This document shows positions 7,396-15,991 of a DNA stretch of 64,000 bases, piece after piece. The notes beneath the pieces were generated by a model that was given only the letters and a program-made list of their open reading frames with translations, was not told the origin of the DNA and ran no database searches. The stretch spans positions 1-64,000 of the forward strand of contig JAJEFE010000088.1 in NCBI GenBank assembly GCA_022820625.1, in the 5' to 3' direction. This stretch comes from Gammaproteobacteria bacterium (lineage in GTDB: Bacteria > Pseudomonadota > Gammaproteobacteria > Steroidobacterales > Rariloculaceae). The position numbers and the translations under genes were made by a program. Numbering within the stretch: position 1 is the stretch's first letter; each line of letters starts with the position of its first letter.

Positions 7396-8640
7396 TCAAC
7401 CATCAGCGACAAACAAAGATGCCTGATGTTGTAAGTGCGCCGTCGACTGGTACCTCACGGGTCGCGTCAACTTCGTAATCTTGCCGTCGTCTACGCCTTG
7501 TTTCAGCCAGGTCTTCACCTGTGAGCTTTGAAGATTCAGACAGAGCGCGATCTCATCGGGTTTCAGAGGACCATTTTCAGTAATGGTGAGCACTCGATTC
7601 TGGAACAGCTTGTAGAAGTCCTCTTCACGCTGTTCTGGGGCGTTGCCTGAAATCGGATCATCCGAGGTCGCCAGTAAGGGATGGTCAACTCTGGTGGCTT
7701 CGTACATTTTGGCAGACGAGCCATTCAGCAAGTGTTCAAGGGCTGGCAACTCGGCGGGAATCCATTGTGCTCCTCGCCGGACGAGATGTGGATTGCCTGA
7801 TTTTTCGCTATGGGTACGTTTAACCCACAAGGGAACCCAATCAGCTTTCAGATCCTCGACAGCCCCGTTCCAAGTACCGCCTCTATTGGGGGTGCTGCTT
7901 GCCACTATCGCGGCGTCCGCCAAGCAGTAAATGTACCGGTTTCTGGACATCGCATTCCCGACGTTGAATCCCGCTTCTGGATTGAAGGGAGTTGTAAGTA
8001 CGAGATCGTTCGACAGCAGGTACTTTCGATACTTGGCAGAAGTCGCTGCCCGCATGAGGCTGTCAGCCAATACACCGATTGCGGTGCCCTCCTTCTGCAG
8101 CGCGCTGAACATTGCACACTGGTCCACACCGCGAGCGCCACCGGAGACAATGGAGTAGCCCTGCGCCGAAGCAGCACTGCCAATGTTCTCCGCGAAAGCC
8201 AATTCATCCTTGTCTGCATTTCGCGAACCGACGACAGCGATGCCACCCTTCTCCAGAAGCGCCTTGTTACCGCACCCAAAAAGCACCGGTGGAGAACCCA
8301 TGCGCAGTCGACGTTTCAACCGTTGGGGATACTCCGGTGCCGAGCGGGTAAGGATCCAAAGACCTGCTCGCTGCCATTTCTCAAGCGCGAGTCCCAAGGC
8401 TCCCCCTCGCTGCAGGAGACTCTCCAATCGTGACAGGGGAATAGAACGATCCGTCCACTCCGAAAGTTGGTTTCTCAACTCCCGCTGCAACAGCGCCGAT
8501 GGATCGAGATCACGATCCTTCAACCAGACGGCCAAGCGTGCCCATTCTCTTGCAGAAAGGGGTTTTGCGCTCGTCTTGTCATGTTTTCCGAAACGGACGG
8601 TAAGGAGCATTATCGCCTGAGCCTGGGCGTCTAGGTACAT
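7396..8640 (-). CDS. DprA/SMF-like Rossmann-fold protein (extended, PRTase-associated type)
   Basis: IAVVGSRNADKDELAFAENIGSAASAQGYSIVSGGARGVDQCAMFSAL...NPEAGFNVGNAMSRNRYIYCLADAAIVASS; C-terminal wHTH-like region. Confidence 0.8.
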   Translation of the reverse strand: MYLDAQAQAIMLLTVRFGKHDKTSAKPLSAREWARLAVWLKDRDLDPSALLQRELRNQLSEWTDRSIPLSRLESLLQRGGALGLALEKWQRAGLWILTRSAPEYPQRLKRRLRMGSPPVLFGCGNKALLEKGGIAVVGSRNADKDELAFAENIGSAASAQGYSIVSGGARGVDQCAMFSALQKEGTAIGVLADSLMRAATSAKYRKYLLSNDLVLTTPFNPEAGFNVGNAMSRNRYIYCLADAAIVASSTPNRGGTWNGAVEDLKADWVPLWVKRTHSEKSGNPHLVRRGAQWIPAELPALEHLLNGSSAKMYEATRVDHPLLATSDDPISGNAPEQREEDFYKLFQNRVLTITENGPLKPDEIALCLNLQSSQVKTWLKQGVDDGKITKLTRPVRYQSTAHLQHQASLFVADG

Positions 8641-8641
8641 C

Positions 8642-8797
8642 TCACGATCCCATGCTCGACGTTGCCAGCGCCAATGGCCAAACGCACCCGCTGCCGGATC
8701 CCCGGAGCAGTGCGGATACGACGGTTAGTGTCCACCCGGAATCCACAACATCGTCGATCAGCAGCAAGTCATTGGTAGACTTGTGCATGGTGCTCGA
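8642..8797 (-). pseudogene. C-terminal remnant of a phosphoribosyltransferase-domain protein (RecQ-PRTase type) directly upstream of dprA-like
   Basis: Minus-strand MHKSTNDLLLIDDVVDSGWTLTVVSALLRGSGSGCVWPLALATSSMGS*; PRPP-loop-like LLLIDDVVDSGWT; in-frame TAG upstream. Confidence 0.65.
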
Positions 8798-8816
8798 CTA
8801 TAGCAGGTTCATGCCG
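8786..8816. repeat. 31-bp imperfect direct repeat, copy A
   Basis: catggtgctcgactatagcaggttcatgccg; 27/31 identical to 9579-9609. Confidence 0.7.
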
Positions 8817-8864
8817 ACCCAGATCTCGTCGAGGTCACGTCGTGCTCCGGGAGAAAACCGATAT

Positions 8865-9581
8865 TCAGGTGCTTCGCCCGACAAGTTTGGTGGCCATTTC
8901 TTCCTTGAACGACTCGCCGTCGAACGGCTCGGGCTCGCCGCTCGCCTCACCCTTGATCAGTTCGCTGCGTATTGCGTCATTCCGGCCCGGCCGCCACTCG
9001 CTGACGATGTTGTCGAATTCCGGCCGCGGCCTCTCATTGGGCGGCGTTTCCACGCTACCGATATGAATGAACGCCACAATCCGGGTCCCCTCGCCATGCC
9101 CCAGGTATCCGATCACCTCCGGATGGTATGCCGGCCAATCCGTCAGCCATTGCCCCCGGTAGCCCATCGCTGCGGTCGCCACGAGGATGTTCTGACAAAG
9201 GGCGGCGCACGACAGCAATTGCTCCACCTCCGGGATTTTCGCCAGCTTCTGCTCGTTGACGTGGAACGTCACCACCAGAAGCGTCGGCGAACGCTGCGGC
9301 CGCTGCCGTTCCAGCTCGACCAGGACTTCATTGGCCTCGGGGTGTTCCCGCTGAAACAATTCGGCACAGAAATCGCCCAGTGCCTGCTGGGCTGGCTTGT
9401 CCAGGATCTGGATTCGCCAGGGCTCTGCCCGGCTGTGGTCGGGTACGCGCAGGCCGCAGCGCAGGATGGTCTGAAGTTCCTCGTCGGACGGGCCGGGCAG
9501 AATCATGTCCTTGGCCAGTACGGAGCGGCGGGTCAGCAGCAGATCGACGGTAGACTGATTCGTGTGTCTGGACTCATTCAT
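8865..9581 (-). CDS. Nitroreductase family protein
   Basis: LLLTRRSVLAKDMILPGPSDEELQTILRCGLRVPDHSRAEPWRIQIL...LVVTFHVNEQ...CQNILVATAAMGYRGQWLTDWPAY; YdjA-like. Confidence 0.85.
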   Translation of the reverse strand: MNESRHTNQSTVDLLLTRRSVLAKDMILPGPSDEELQTILRCGLRVPDHSRAEPWRIQILDKPAQQALGDFCAELFQREHPEANEVLVELERQRPQRSPTLLVVTFHVNEQKLAKIPEVEQLLSCAALCQNILVATAAMGYRGQWLTDWPAYHPEVIGYLGHGEGTRIVAFIHIGSVETPPNERPRPEFDNIVSEWRPGRNDAIRSELIKGEASGEPEPFDGESFKEEMATKLVGRST

Positions 9582-9609
9582 GGCGCGCGACTTTAGCAGG
9601 TTCATTCCG
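9579..9609. repeat. 31-bp imperfect direct repeat, copy B (start codon and leader of nitroreductase)
   Basis: catggcgcgcgactttagcaggttcattccg; pairs with 8786-8816. Confidence 0.7.
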
Positions 9610-9677
9610 CTGAAGCATCGAGCGCTGCGATGGCGCGCTTTCTCTCGGTGGGCGGTATTCGCCTGCCTCTTTCCGCG

Positions 9678-11195
9678 TCAGTCACCCAGCATGATGTCCG
9701 TGATCTTCCCCATCGGCGTCAGTTCTCTGCCCGCCAGTCCCGGATGATCCGGCGCGATCCAGTGCGCCGTGAAGATCCGGTTGTCGTCCTTGTCCGTCAT
9801 GGCTTTCCTGAAGACGTCGCTCGGCGCGGTCCCATCGGGCACGCTGGACATCACGGGATTGATGTACTCCCACACAACTTCCCCGTCCGGCGTCACCTGG
9901 AACACGTGTCCCTGCCTGCCCGCGATTCCGAGCGTATTGCCATTGGCCAGGCGCTGGACGCCGGAGATATTCTCGCTGTAGAAGCTGTTGGCGTGCACGG
10001 CCCGGAAGCTCCACACGATCTGATTGGCCGGACCGCCCGCCTCCACCTCCGACAGATACGGCGCATCGGGATACGCCCCGTCATAAGGATTGACCTCGAG
10101 CAGCACCGAATAGTAGGCACCCGCGCGCCGCGACCCGTTGTCGAAGACCAGGAAATTGCCCGCGCCCGGCAACCTGTCCTTGATCCACTGAATGTCGTGG
10201 TGGTGGAAGAGCAACCGGTCGCCTTCCGAGGTCGCATCGCCGTCGGGGTTGTAGCTTGGCGCCTCGCCCGAATCGTAGAGCGCCGGGTTGCCCCACCGGT
10301 AGATGATGTCGCCCGCGGGTCCTGCCGCGAGCGCCTTGCTGGCTTCGAAATCCCCGACCACGAAGGTGCCGCCGTGGTCGATGACGTAGATCTCACCCAT
10401 CCGGTCGTTGTTGACCACGATCTGGTCCTTTTCCCGGTGGTAGTCGAGCGCGTTCTGGTGCGTGAAGTCGCCACTCAGCCCAGGTCCCCAGTTGAGATCG
10501 AACCGCCCCGGGTTCTCGGCCAGCACGCCGTAGTTGGGCCAGTCGGGATTCATGTCCTGGATCACGTGGTCCAGCGACCACCACTCCCAGACGATGTTGC
10601 CGTCCATGTCCACCTCGACGACCCCGTCGGGTGCGGCATCCCATTCGACCGACGGGTCGGCGCCCGCCGCCACGGCCTGTTCCTGGGACATCGGAAACAT
10701 CGACGTGAAGATGATGGTCCAGTCGTCGAGGTGGTTGTTCCAGATGCGCTTGAAGTTGTGATGGTAGAGGTAGCCCTCCCGCGGATCGCTGAAAGCCCAG
10801 ACGACGTTGCCGTCCCAGTCCAGTTCCAGCAGGGCCCGCTCGCCTTCGGTGGTGTGCCCGGCCGTGCTGAGGCCTTGGACGATGGTGCCCTTCTCGGTCA
10901 GGCGGGCGGTTTTCTCAAGGACAAATCCGCGCCCCTGGTACTCCGGCGGAACGGTCTTCCACATGTGAACCACTTCCCCGTCCAGGTTGATGAGGTAGGT
11001 GTATTCGTAATCCTCGTGCCGCGGCCACGAAGGCAGCAAAAGATATCCGGGCGCCGCCTTCTCGGGATCGGAGTAGATCAGCTCAGTGGGCCCGTGGAAG
11101 GTTTCGTAGGCGATCGCCGGCCCTGGCAACGTCAGGATACATGCCGCTGGTATCAGTGCCAGGGCCAGATCGTGATGTCTCTTGTTGTTTCGCAT
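9678..11195 (-). CDS. Secreted aryl-sulfate sulfotransferase (ASST) family protein
   Basis: Signal peptide MRNNKRHHDLALALIPAACILTLPGPAIA, then repeated beta-propeller-type motifs (YLINLDGEVVHMW, LLELDWDGNVVWAF, HHDIQWI, NGNTLGIAGRQGHVFQVTPDGEVVWEY). Confidence 0.75.
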   Translation of the reverse strand: MRNNKRHHDLALALIPAACILTLPGPAIAYETFHGPTELIYSDPEKAAPGYLLLPSWPRHEDYEYTYLINLDGEVVHMWKTVPPEYQGRGFVLEKTARLTEKGTIVQGLSTAGHTTEGERALLELDWDGNVVWAFSDPREGYLYHHNFKRIWNNHLDDWTIIFTSMFPMSQEQAVAAGADPSVEWDAAPDGVVEVDMDGNIVWEWWSLDHVIQDMNPDWPNYGVLAENPGRFDLNWGPGLSGDFTHQNALDYHREKDQIVVNNDRMGEIYVIDHGGTFVVGDFEASKALAAGPAGDIIYRWGNPALYDSGEAPSYNPDGDATSEGDRLLFHHHDIQWIKDRLPGAGNFLVFDNGSRRAGAYYSVLLEVNPYDGAYPDAPYLSEVEAGGPANQIVWSFRAVHANSFYSENISGVQRLANGNTLGIAGRQGHVFQVTPDGEVVWEYINPVMSSVPDGTAPSDVFRKAMTDKDDNRIFTAHWIAPDHPGLAGRELTPMGKITDIMLGD

Positions 11196-11478
11196 GGATC
11201 CACTCTCCTTGCCAGTGTTCGTATTGTAGTTTGAACAATGCGCCTGGCCACCCGCTCCTAAAATCGCTCCGCCGACGATTCCGACGCGCATCAGAGCGTA
11301 CCTTCGGAGGCGGCGACTCGACAACGCACGTGGAGACCTTGCATTACGCCATCGGCGCAAAGATGCCGGCCGGTGCTCGCCTTCGCGCTCAAATCCATAT
11401 TCGCTCCCTGATGCCTCTTCGTCGCGATAGTATCCCGTATCCCGGAAATCACCCTGCGAGTCAAGCGATGGAGGCACA

Positions 11479-11764
11479 ATGAAAATACGCAGACTCTTGT
11501 CGATCGTGCTGACGCTGTCAGCAAATGCGTGGAGCCAGGATGATGGGCGGGATCGACGTCACGTTCGACGGCGTCATCTTCCTCGGCTACCACGCAGGCA
11601 CGGCGAACATGGATGGCGTGCGCGCGCACACGTTTTCCAGCGCCAACATCACGAGCCTGAAGCTGAACGGCATCGAGACGTCCGAGGGCAACATGAACGC
11701 GGCTATCGCCGGGCACTTTGACGGATGCCGGAAACTCTGCGCCTGTTGCTTGACTCCAAAGTGA
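11479..11764 (+). pseudogene. Degraded M55 (DppA-like D-aminopeptidase) gene: signal peptide plus internal fragment
   Basis: MKIRRLLSIVLTLSANAWSQDD in one frame; the next frame gives MMGGIDVTFDGVIFLGYHAGTANMDGVRAHTFSSANITSLKLNGIETSEGNMNAAIAGHF (M55 core GYHA..GT..GV..HTxSS..NAAIAGHF), then lost C-terminus. Confidence 0.65.
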
Positions 11765-11815
11765 GACTTGTGCGAATTTGATGCCGCCGCACTCCGAATC
11801 AACGGATGCGGCAAG

Positions 11816-11908
11816 AGACCTGAGGGGTGGCTACGCGCCTGAGATGCCCGCCAATCGGCGGCAGACCCTTGGAACCTGAACCAGGTAATGCTGGCGGAGG
11901 AACAGGCC
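11816..11908 (+). promoter_or_regulatory. TPP riboswitch (THI element)
   Basis: tgaGGGGTGgctacgcgcCTGAGAtgcccgcc...gcagACCCTTggaACCTGAaccaGGTAATgctgGCGgAGGAAcagg matches THI consensus; candidate P1 CCTG/CAGG; ATG follows at 11910. Confidence 0.9.
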
Positions 11909-11909
11909 A

Positions 11910-14042
11910 ATGCCCATCTACCGTAATTCCCATTGTTTTTTCTCTGCTGCGTATCGATGTTTGCAGTCCCTTCCCGTACTGACAAGCGGAGCGTTGCTGC
12001 TTCCCATCGCTCTGCCCGTTATACCCACCTGGGTGCAAGCCCAGGAGATCGACGAGATCATCGTGTATGGCGACCTGCGGGAATCCGAAATCGAGGACGT
12101 ACCCACCAGCGTGACGGTGCTCGATGAAGCGCTCATCCGCCAGCGCAATGCTTCGCACTTCGAGGAGATGGTCGCGGCTGCGGCGAACCTGAATCTCTCC
12201 AACGGCGCCTCCCGCGCGCGGTTCTTCCAGATCCGCGGTGTCGGCGAACGCGGCCAGTTCACCGAGCCCCTGAACCCATCGGTGGGCCTGCTCATCGACG
12301 GCGTGGACTTCAGCGGCATCGGGGGCATCTCAACGCTCTTCGATGTCGAGCAGATCGAAGTGTTTCGCGGGCCCCAGGGCGATCTCTACGGCGCCAACGC
12401 GCTGGCGGGACTCATTTCGCTGCGCAGCCACGCCGCGGAACATGAGCCTTCCGGTCACCTTCGACTGGAAGCCGGCGACTACGGCGTACGCAGCCTCGGC
12501 GCCGCCTATGGCGGATCGCTTTCCGACACCGTCGCCTTCCGCACCTCGCTGTCGACCTATGCCGGCGACGGATACATCCACAACATCCATCTCGACACCC
12601 GCGACACCAACAAGCTGGACGAGCTCACCTGGCGCGGCAAGTTGCGGATCGACGTATCGGACAACGCCAGCCTCGATGTGAATGTCGGTATCGTGGACCT
12701 GAATAACGGCTACGACGCCTTCTCACTGGACAACGACCGGCGCACCCGTTCCGACCAGCCCGGCGCCGATAACCAGCAAAGCGTCTTCGGTTCCCTGCGC
12801 CTTGCGGTTGCAAGCGAGCTGTTCGACACCGAACTCAGCATCGCCAGCGCAAAATCCGACATCGAATACGGCTACGACGAGGACTGGACCTACGATGGAT
12901 TCCATCCCTGGGGCTACTCCTCAACGGACCAGTACAACCGCGACCGCGACACGCTGACCGCGGAGGTCCGCCTGACTTCCTCCGAAGCCGGCAGCCTGTT
13001 CGACGGCCGCGGCGCCTGGGTGGCCGGCCTCTACATGCTGCGCCAGCAGGTCGATCTGCTCCGGGTCTACACGTACGCGGACTCGGATTTCGGCAGCCGT
13101 TTCGAGATCCAGCGCCTGGCCGCCTACGGACGCATCGAAAGCGACCTCTCCGACCGCGGTCGCCTGACGGTCGGCCTGCGCCTGGAAGCCCACGAGTCCG
13201 ACTATTCGGACACCGCCGATCTGGCCTACAACCCGGACGAGAACCTGGTCGGCGGCCGCATTGCCTATGACCAGGCCCTCACGGACAACTGGTCCGGCTA
13301 CGCGAGCGTTTCGCGCGGTTACAAGGCCGGGGGGTTCAACCTGGACGGTTCGCTGGACGAGAGCCTGCGCCAGTACGACGCCGAGTTTCTCTACAACTAC
13401 GAACTCGGCCTGAAGGGCCAGTCGCCGGATGCCGGGCTGCGAATGCGCGTCGCACTGTTTCGCATGACCCGCGACGATGTCCAGATAGACAGTTCAACCA
13501 CCCTGCTGCGGGCCGATGGCAGCAGCGAGTTCATCGACTTCATCGGCAATGCCGCCGAAGGAATCAACCAGGGCGTGGAGGCGGAACTCGCCTGGAGTCC
13601 CGGCGACCGCGTCCGAATCACGGGCAGTCTCGGCCTGCTCAACAGCGAATACGAGAACTACATCAACGGCAACGGCGAAGACCTCGGGGGACGCGAGCAG
13701 GCGCACGCGCCAGGCTATCAATATCACCTGGCGGCCAACATCGGACTGCTTGAGAACCTCGGGCTGTCGCTGATGTTCGAAGGGCGGGATTCGTTCTATT
13801 TTTCGGACAGCCACGACGCCAGATCCCGTGCATACGATCTCTTCCATGCGTCCCTCAACTGGGACTGGCAGAATTTCTCCTTCAGCCTGTGGGGCCGCAA
13901 CCTCTCCGACGAGGACTACTTCGTGCGCGGCTTCTTCTTCGGCAACGACCCGCGCGATGGCTACGTCGGGCACCGCTACACGCAGCTTGGTGAACCGCGG
14001 CGGTTCGGCCTGACCCTGTCGCGGGAATTCGGGTCTCCCTAA
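11910..14042 (+). CDS. TonB-dependent receptor, TPP-riboswitch controlled
   Basis: Plug domain DEIIVYGDLRESEIEDVPTSVTVLDE...IEVFRGPQGDLYGANALAGLISL; beta-barrel; C-terminal GLTLSREFGSP. Confidence 0.92.
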   Translation: MPIYRNSHCFFSAAYRCLQSLPVLTSGALLLPIALPVIPTWVQAQEIDEIIVYGDLRESEIEDVPTSVTVLDEALIRQRNASHFEEMVAAAANLNLSNGASRARFFQIRGVGERGQFTEPLNPSVGLLIDGVDFSGIGGISTLFDVEQIEVFRGPQGDLYGANALAGLISLRSHAAEHEPSGHLRLEAGDYGVRSLGAAYGGSLSDTVAFRTSLSTYAGDGYIHNIHLDTRDTNKLDELTWRGKLRIDVSDNASLDVNVGIVDLNNGYDAFSLDNDRRTRSDQPGADNQQSVFGSLRLAVASELFDTELSIASAKSDIEYGYDEDWTYDGFHPWGYSSTDQYNRDRDTLTAEVRLTSSEAGSLFDGRGAWVAGLYMLRQQVDLLRVYTYADSDFGSRFEIQRLAAYGRIESDLSDRGRLTVGLRLEAHESDYSDTADLAYNPDENLVGGRIAYDQALTDNWSGYASVSRGYKAGGFNLDGSLDESLRQYDAEFLYNYELGLKGQSPDAGLRMRVALFRMTRDDVQIDSSTTLLRADGSSEFIDFIGNAAEGINQGVEAELAWSPGDRVRITGSLGLLNSEYENYINGNGEDLGGREQAHAPGYQYHLAANIGLLENLGLSLMFEGRDSFYFSDSHDARSRAYDLFHASLNWDWQNFSFSLWGRNLSDEDYFVRGFFFGNDPRDGYVGHRYTQLGEPRRFGLTLSREFGSP

Positions 14043-14728
14043 CCCAGTCCGTATCCCAGCTCGCCGGCGGCGTTCCTCAGGATTTCCAGCATCGCCGGGT
14101 CGGCGAGCGCCCGGTGGAATCCGGGTTGCGACGGCAATGCGCCGGCAGCCTCCGCGCGATCGGTCAGCACGACCGCGGTTCGATTGGCGTGCATTGACGA
14201 CGGATACCGAAGCCCGTGGATTGCCGGGTACGCATCGTAGAATCCCCGCGCCCAGTTGCGGCTCACGGACCGCGGTCCGGACATAAGGCCCATCGAGGCC
14301 CCGGCCCGGGTGGCAAAACGGCCCATCAGGTCCAGCAGTTCAATATCCGATGCCAGCTCGAACCCGGCCAGCCATCCTGCGAGCGCCGAACGGTGGATCG
14401 TTCGAGTCTTCTGGAACGCCTCGCCCAAACAGGTCACGGGACTCCTCGCAGCGTAAAGCACGCTCCTTGCCTGATACGCGGGCTCCTCTCCGTCGTGGTG
14501 GTCGAAGCGGGAATCCAGTGGGCCCACATGGCGGAATTCATTCCAGAACGTCGGGTGCTTGCCGCCCCGAAAGTACACCCTCCAGAGCAAGGCGCCCCTG
14601 GGAAGCACGTGGACATCGGGTTCGGCCTCGCGCAGTCGCGCGAGGTTCGGTTGGCGAGGAACCTTCGGCACTACGCGTTTGGAACGATCTTGATGAGGGT
14701 CCGCGCATTGCGGCCTGATTTGAGCCAC
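14039..14728 (-). CDS. RES-domain toxin
   Basis: LLWRVYFRGGKHPTFWNEFRHVGPLDSRFDHH...YQARSVLYAARSPVTCLGEAFQKTRTI: RES family R/Y/E pattern; paired antitoxin upstream. Confidence 0.75.
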   Translation of the reverse strand: MAQIRPQCADPHQDRSKRVVPKVPRQPNLARLREAEPDVHVLPRGALLWRVYFRGGKHPTFWNEFRHVGPLDSRFDHHDGEEPAYQARSVLYAARSPVTCLGEAFQKTRTIHRSALAGWLAGFELASDIELLDLMGRFATRAGASMGLMSGPRSVSRNWARGFYDAYPAIHGLRYPSSMHANRTAVVLTDRAEAAGALPSQPGFHRALADPAMLEILRNAAGELGYGLG

Positions 14729-15255
14729 TCCAGCGGGGTCATGAGGTTGCCGGAGTTGTCCTCGAGTTCCGGGTCCGCAGTCGTATACCAGCGCATCACC
14801 GACACCGGGTCGAGTTCCGCCAGCCGCTCGGTGACCTGGCCGATGTTGGGAATCAGGGCACTACCGTCGAACTGGAAAATCGGCACATGCCACCGGCCGT
14901 CCACCCGAATCGCATACAGCGTGCGCTGACGGACCAACTGCCGCACTCTCACGGGCGTCACGCCAAGCAGCCTGGCGACTGCGGCCGGGGTCAGGCTCGT
15001 GGCCAGAATCGCGGCAAATTCCGTCGCATACCGGAGCACGGGGTCCGTTTCTCCCGGGCGCGCATCCACATCGGCACCGGCGCGCTCGAGCATCGCCACC
15101 TCCGCCGCCGTCAACTCCGATCGCGCGGGTCCATAGACACTTGCCTCCAGGCGCCCGATGGCCTCCTTCAACGCCGAATTGAGAGCCTCCGGAGGTTGCG
15201 CGCGCAAACCGTGCTGTTGAAAGTAGTGGCGACCGACCTCTTCTACCGTACTCAT
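14671..15255 (-). CDS. Antitoxin / HTH protein partner of the RES toxin
   Basis: MSTVEEVGRHYFQQHG...ILATSLTPAAVARLLGVTPVRVRQLVRQRTLYAIRVDGRWHVPIFQF...MTPLEWLKSG; overlaps toxin start. Confidence 0.7.
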   Translation of the reverse strand: MSTVEEVGRHYFQQHGLRAQPPEALNSALKEAIGRLEASVYGPARSELTAAEVAMLERAGADVDARPGETDPVLRYATEFAAILATSLTPAAVARLLGVTPVRVRQLVRQRTLYAIRVDGRWHVPIFQFDGSALIPNIGQVTERLAELDPVSVMRWYTTADPELEDNSGNLMTPLEWLKSGRNARTLIKIVPNA

Positions 15256-15411
15256 TTCCCGCCCGTATTTTCCTGTACTATCGACGATACAAAACAAAAT
15301 CTTACCACGTCATTCGCTGTTTCCGCTACGGGCTGCATCCAATCCGGATGCTGCGGGCATCTATTCCACAAAGGCGGCAGTTTCGCCGCAACGCTGCACG
15401 GGAGAGAAAAG

Positions 15412-15519
15412 ATGTACCGCAGAATCCATGAAGGTTCAGTCCAGTTTGTGGTGGTCGTGCTAATCGGCCTCGCCTATGCTCAGTGCCTGTATCAGTCGTT
15501 CGCGATCCTGACGGTCTGA
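15412..15519 (+). CDS. Small hydrophobic peptide (35 aa)
   Basis: MYRRIHEGSVQFVVVVLIGLAYAQCLYQSFAILTV; TM-like; purine-rich GGAGAG before the ATG. Confidence 0.4.
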   Translation: MYRRIHEGSVQFVVVVLIGLAYAQCLYQSFAILTV

Positions 15520-15579
15520 GCCGGGCTGTTGAACCACGGATAACTCCGAAGCCGAAACACTCATTTCAGGGAGAAAGCA

Positions 15580-15972
15580 ATGGAAGAAGAAGTTGTTGCC
15601 ATATTCGTTCCGATCGTCATGTTCATCGCCATCGCGGTCGTCATGTGCGTTTACTACTACATGCGCCACCGCACCGGCGAGGCTGTCCAGAAGACCGTGC
15701 AAACGGCGATCGAGCAAGGTCAGGAACTCACCCCCGAGATACTCGAACGGCTCGGGCAGGCGCCGAAGCGAAAGCCGGCGGATCTCAAGCTGGCGGATCT
15801 GCGCCGGGGCGTGATCCTGATCAGCGTCGGGGTCGGGATAGCGGCCTTCGGGGCGCTGGTCGGCGAGGAAGACGCCATGCGTCCGCTGCTGGCCATCGGT
15901 ACGCTTCCGTTCCTGATCGGCGTTGCTTACCTCGGATTGTGGAAATTCGGCAAGTCGGGCAAGTCCGGCTAG
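15580..15972 (+). CDS. DUF6249-like membrane protein
   Basis: MEEEVVAIFVPIVMFIAIAVVMCVYYYMRHRTGEAVQKTVQTAIEQGQELTPEILERLG...; associated with ECF sigma factor. Confidence 0.7.
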   Translation: MEEEVVAIFVPIVMFIAIAVVMCVYYYMRHRTGEAVQKTVQTAIEQGQELTPEILERLGQAPKRKPADLKLADLRRGVILISVGVGIAAFGALVGEEDAMRPLLAIGTLPFLIGVAYLGLWKFGKSGKSG

Positions 15973-15991
15973 CACGCCGGGTCGCACGCCC

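Noticed and set aside
9630-11234. 534-aa plus-strand ORF
   Set aside because: Shadow of the sulfotransferase-like gene; V/R/H-rich artefact.
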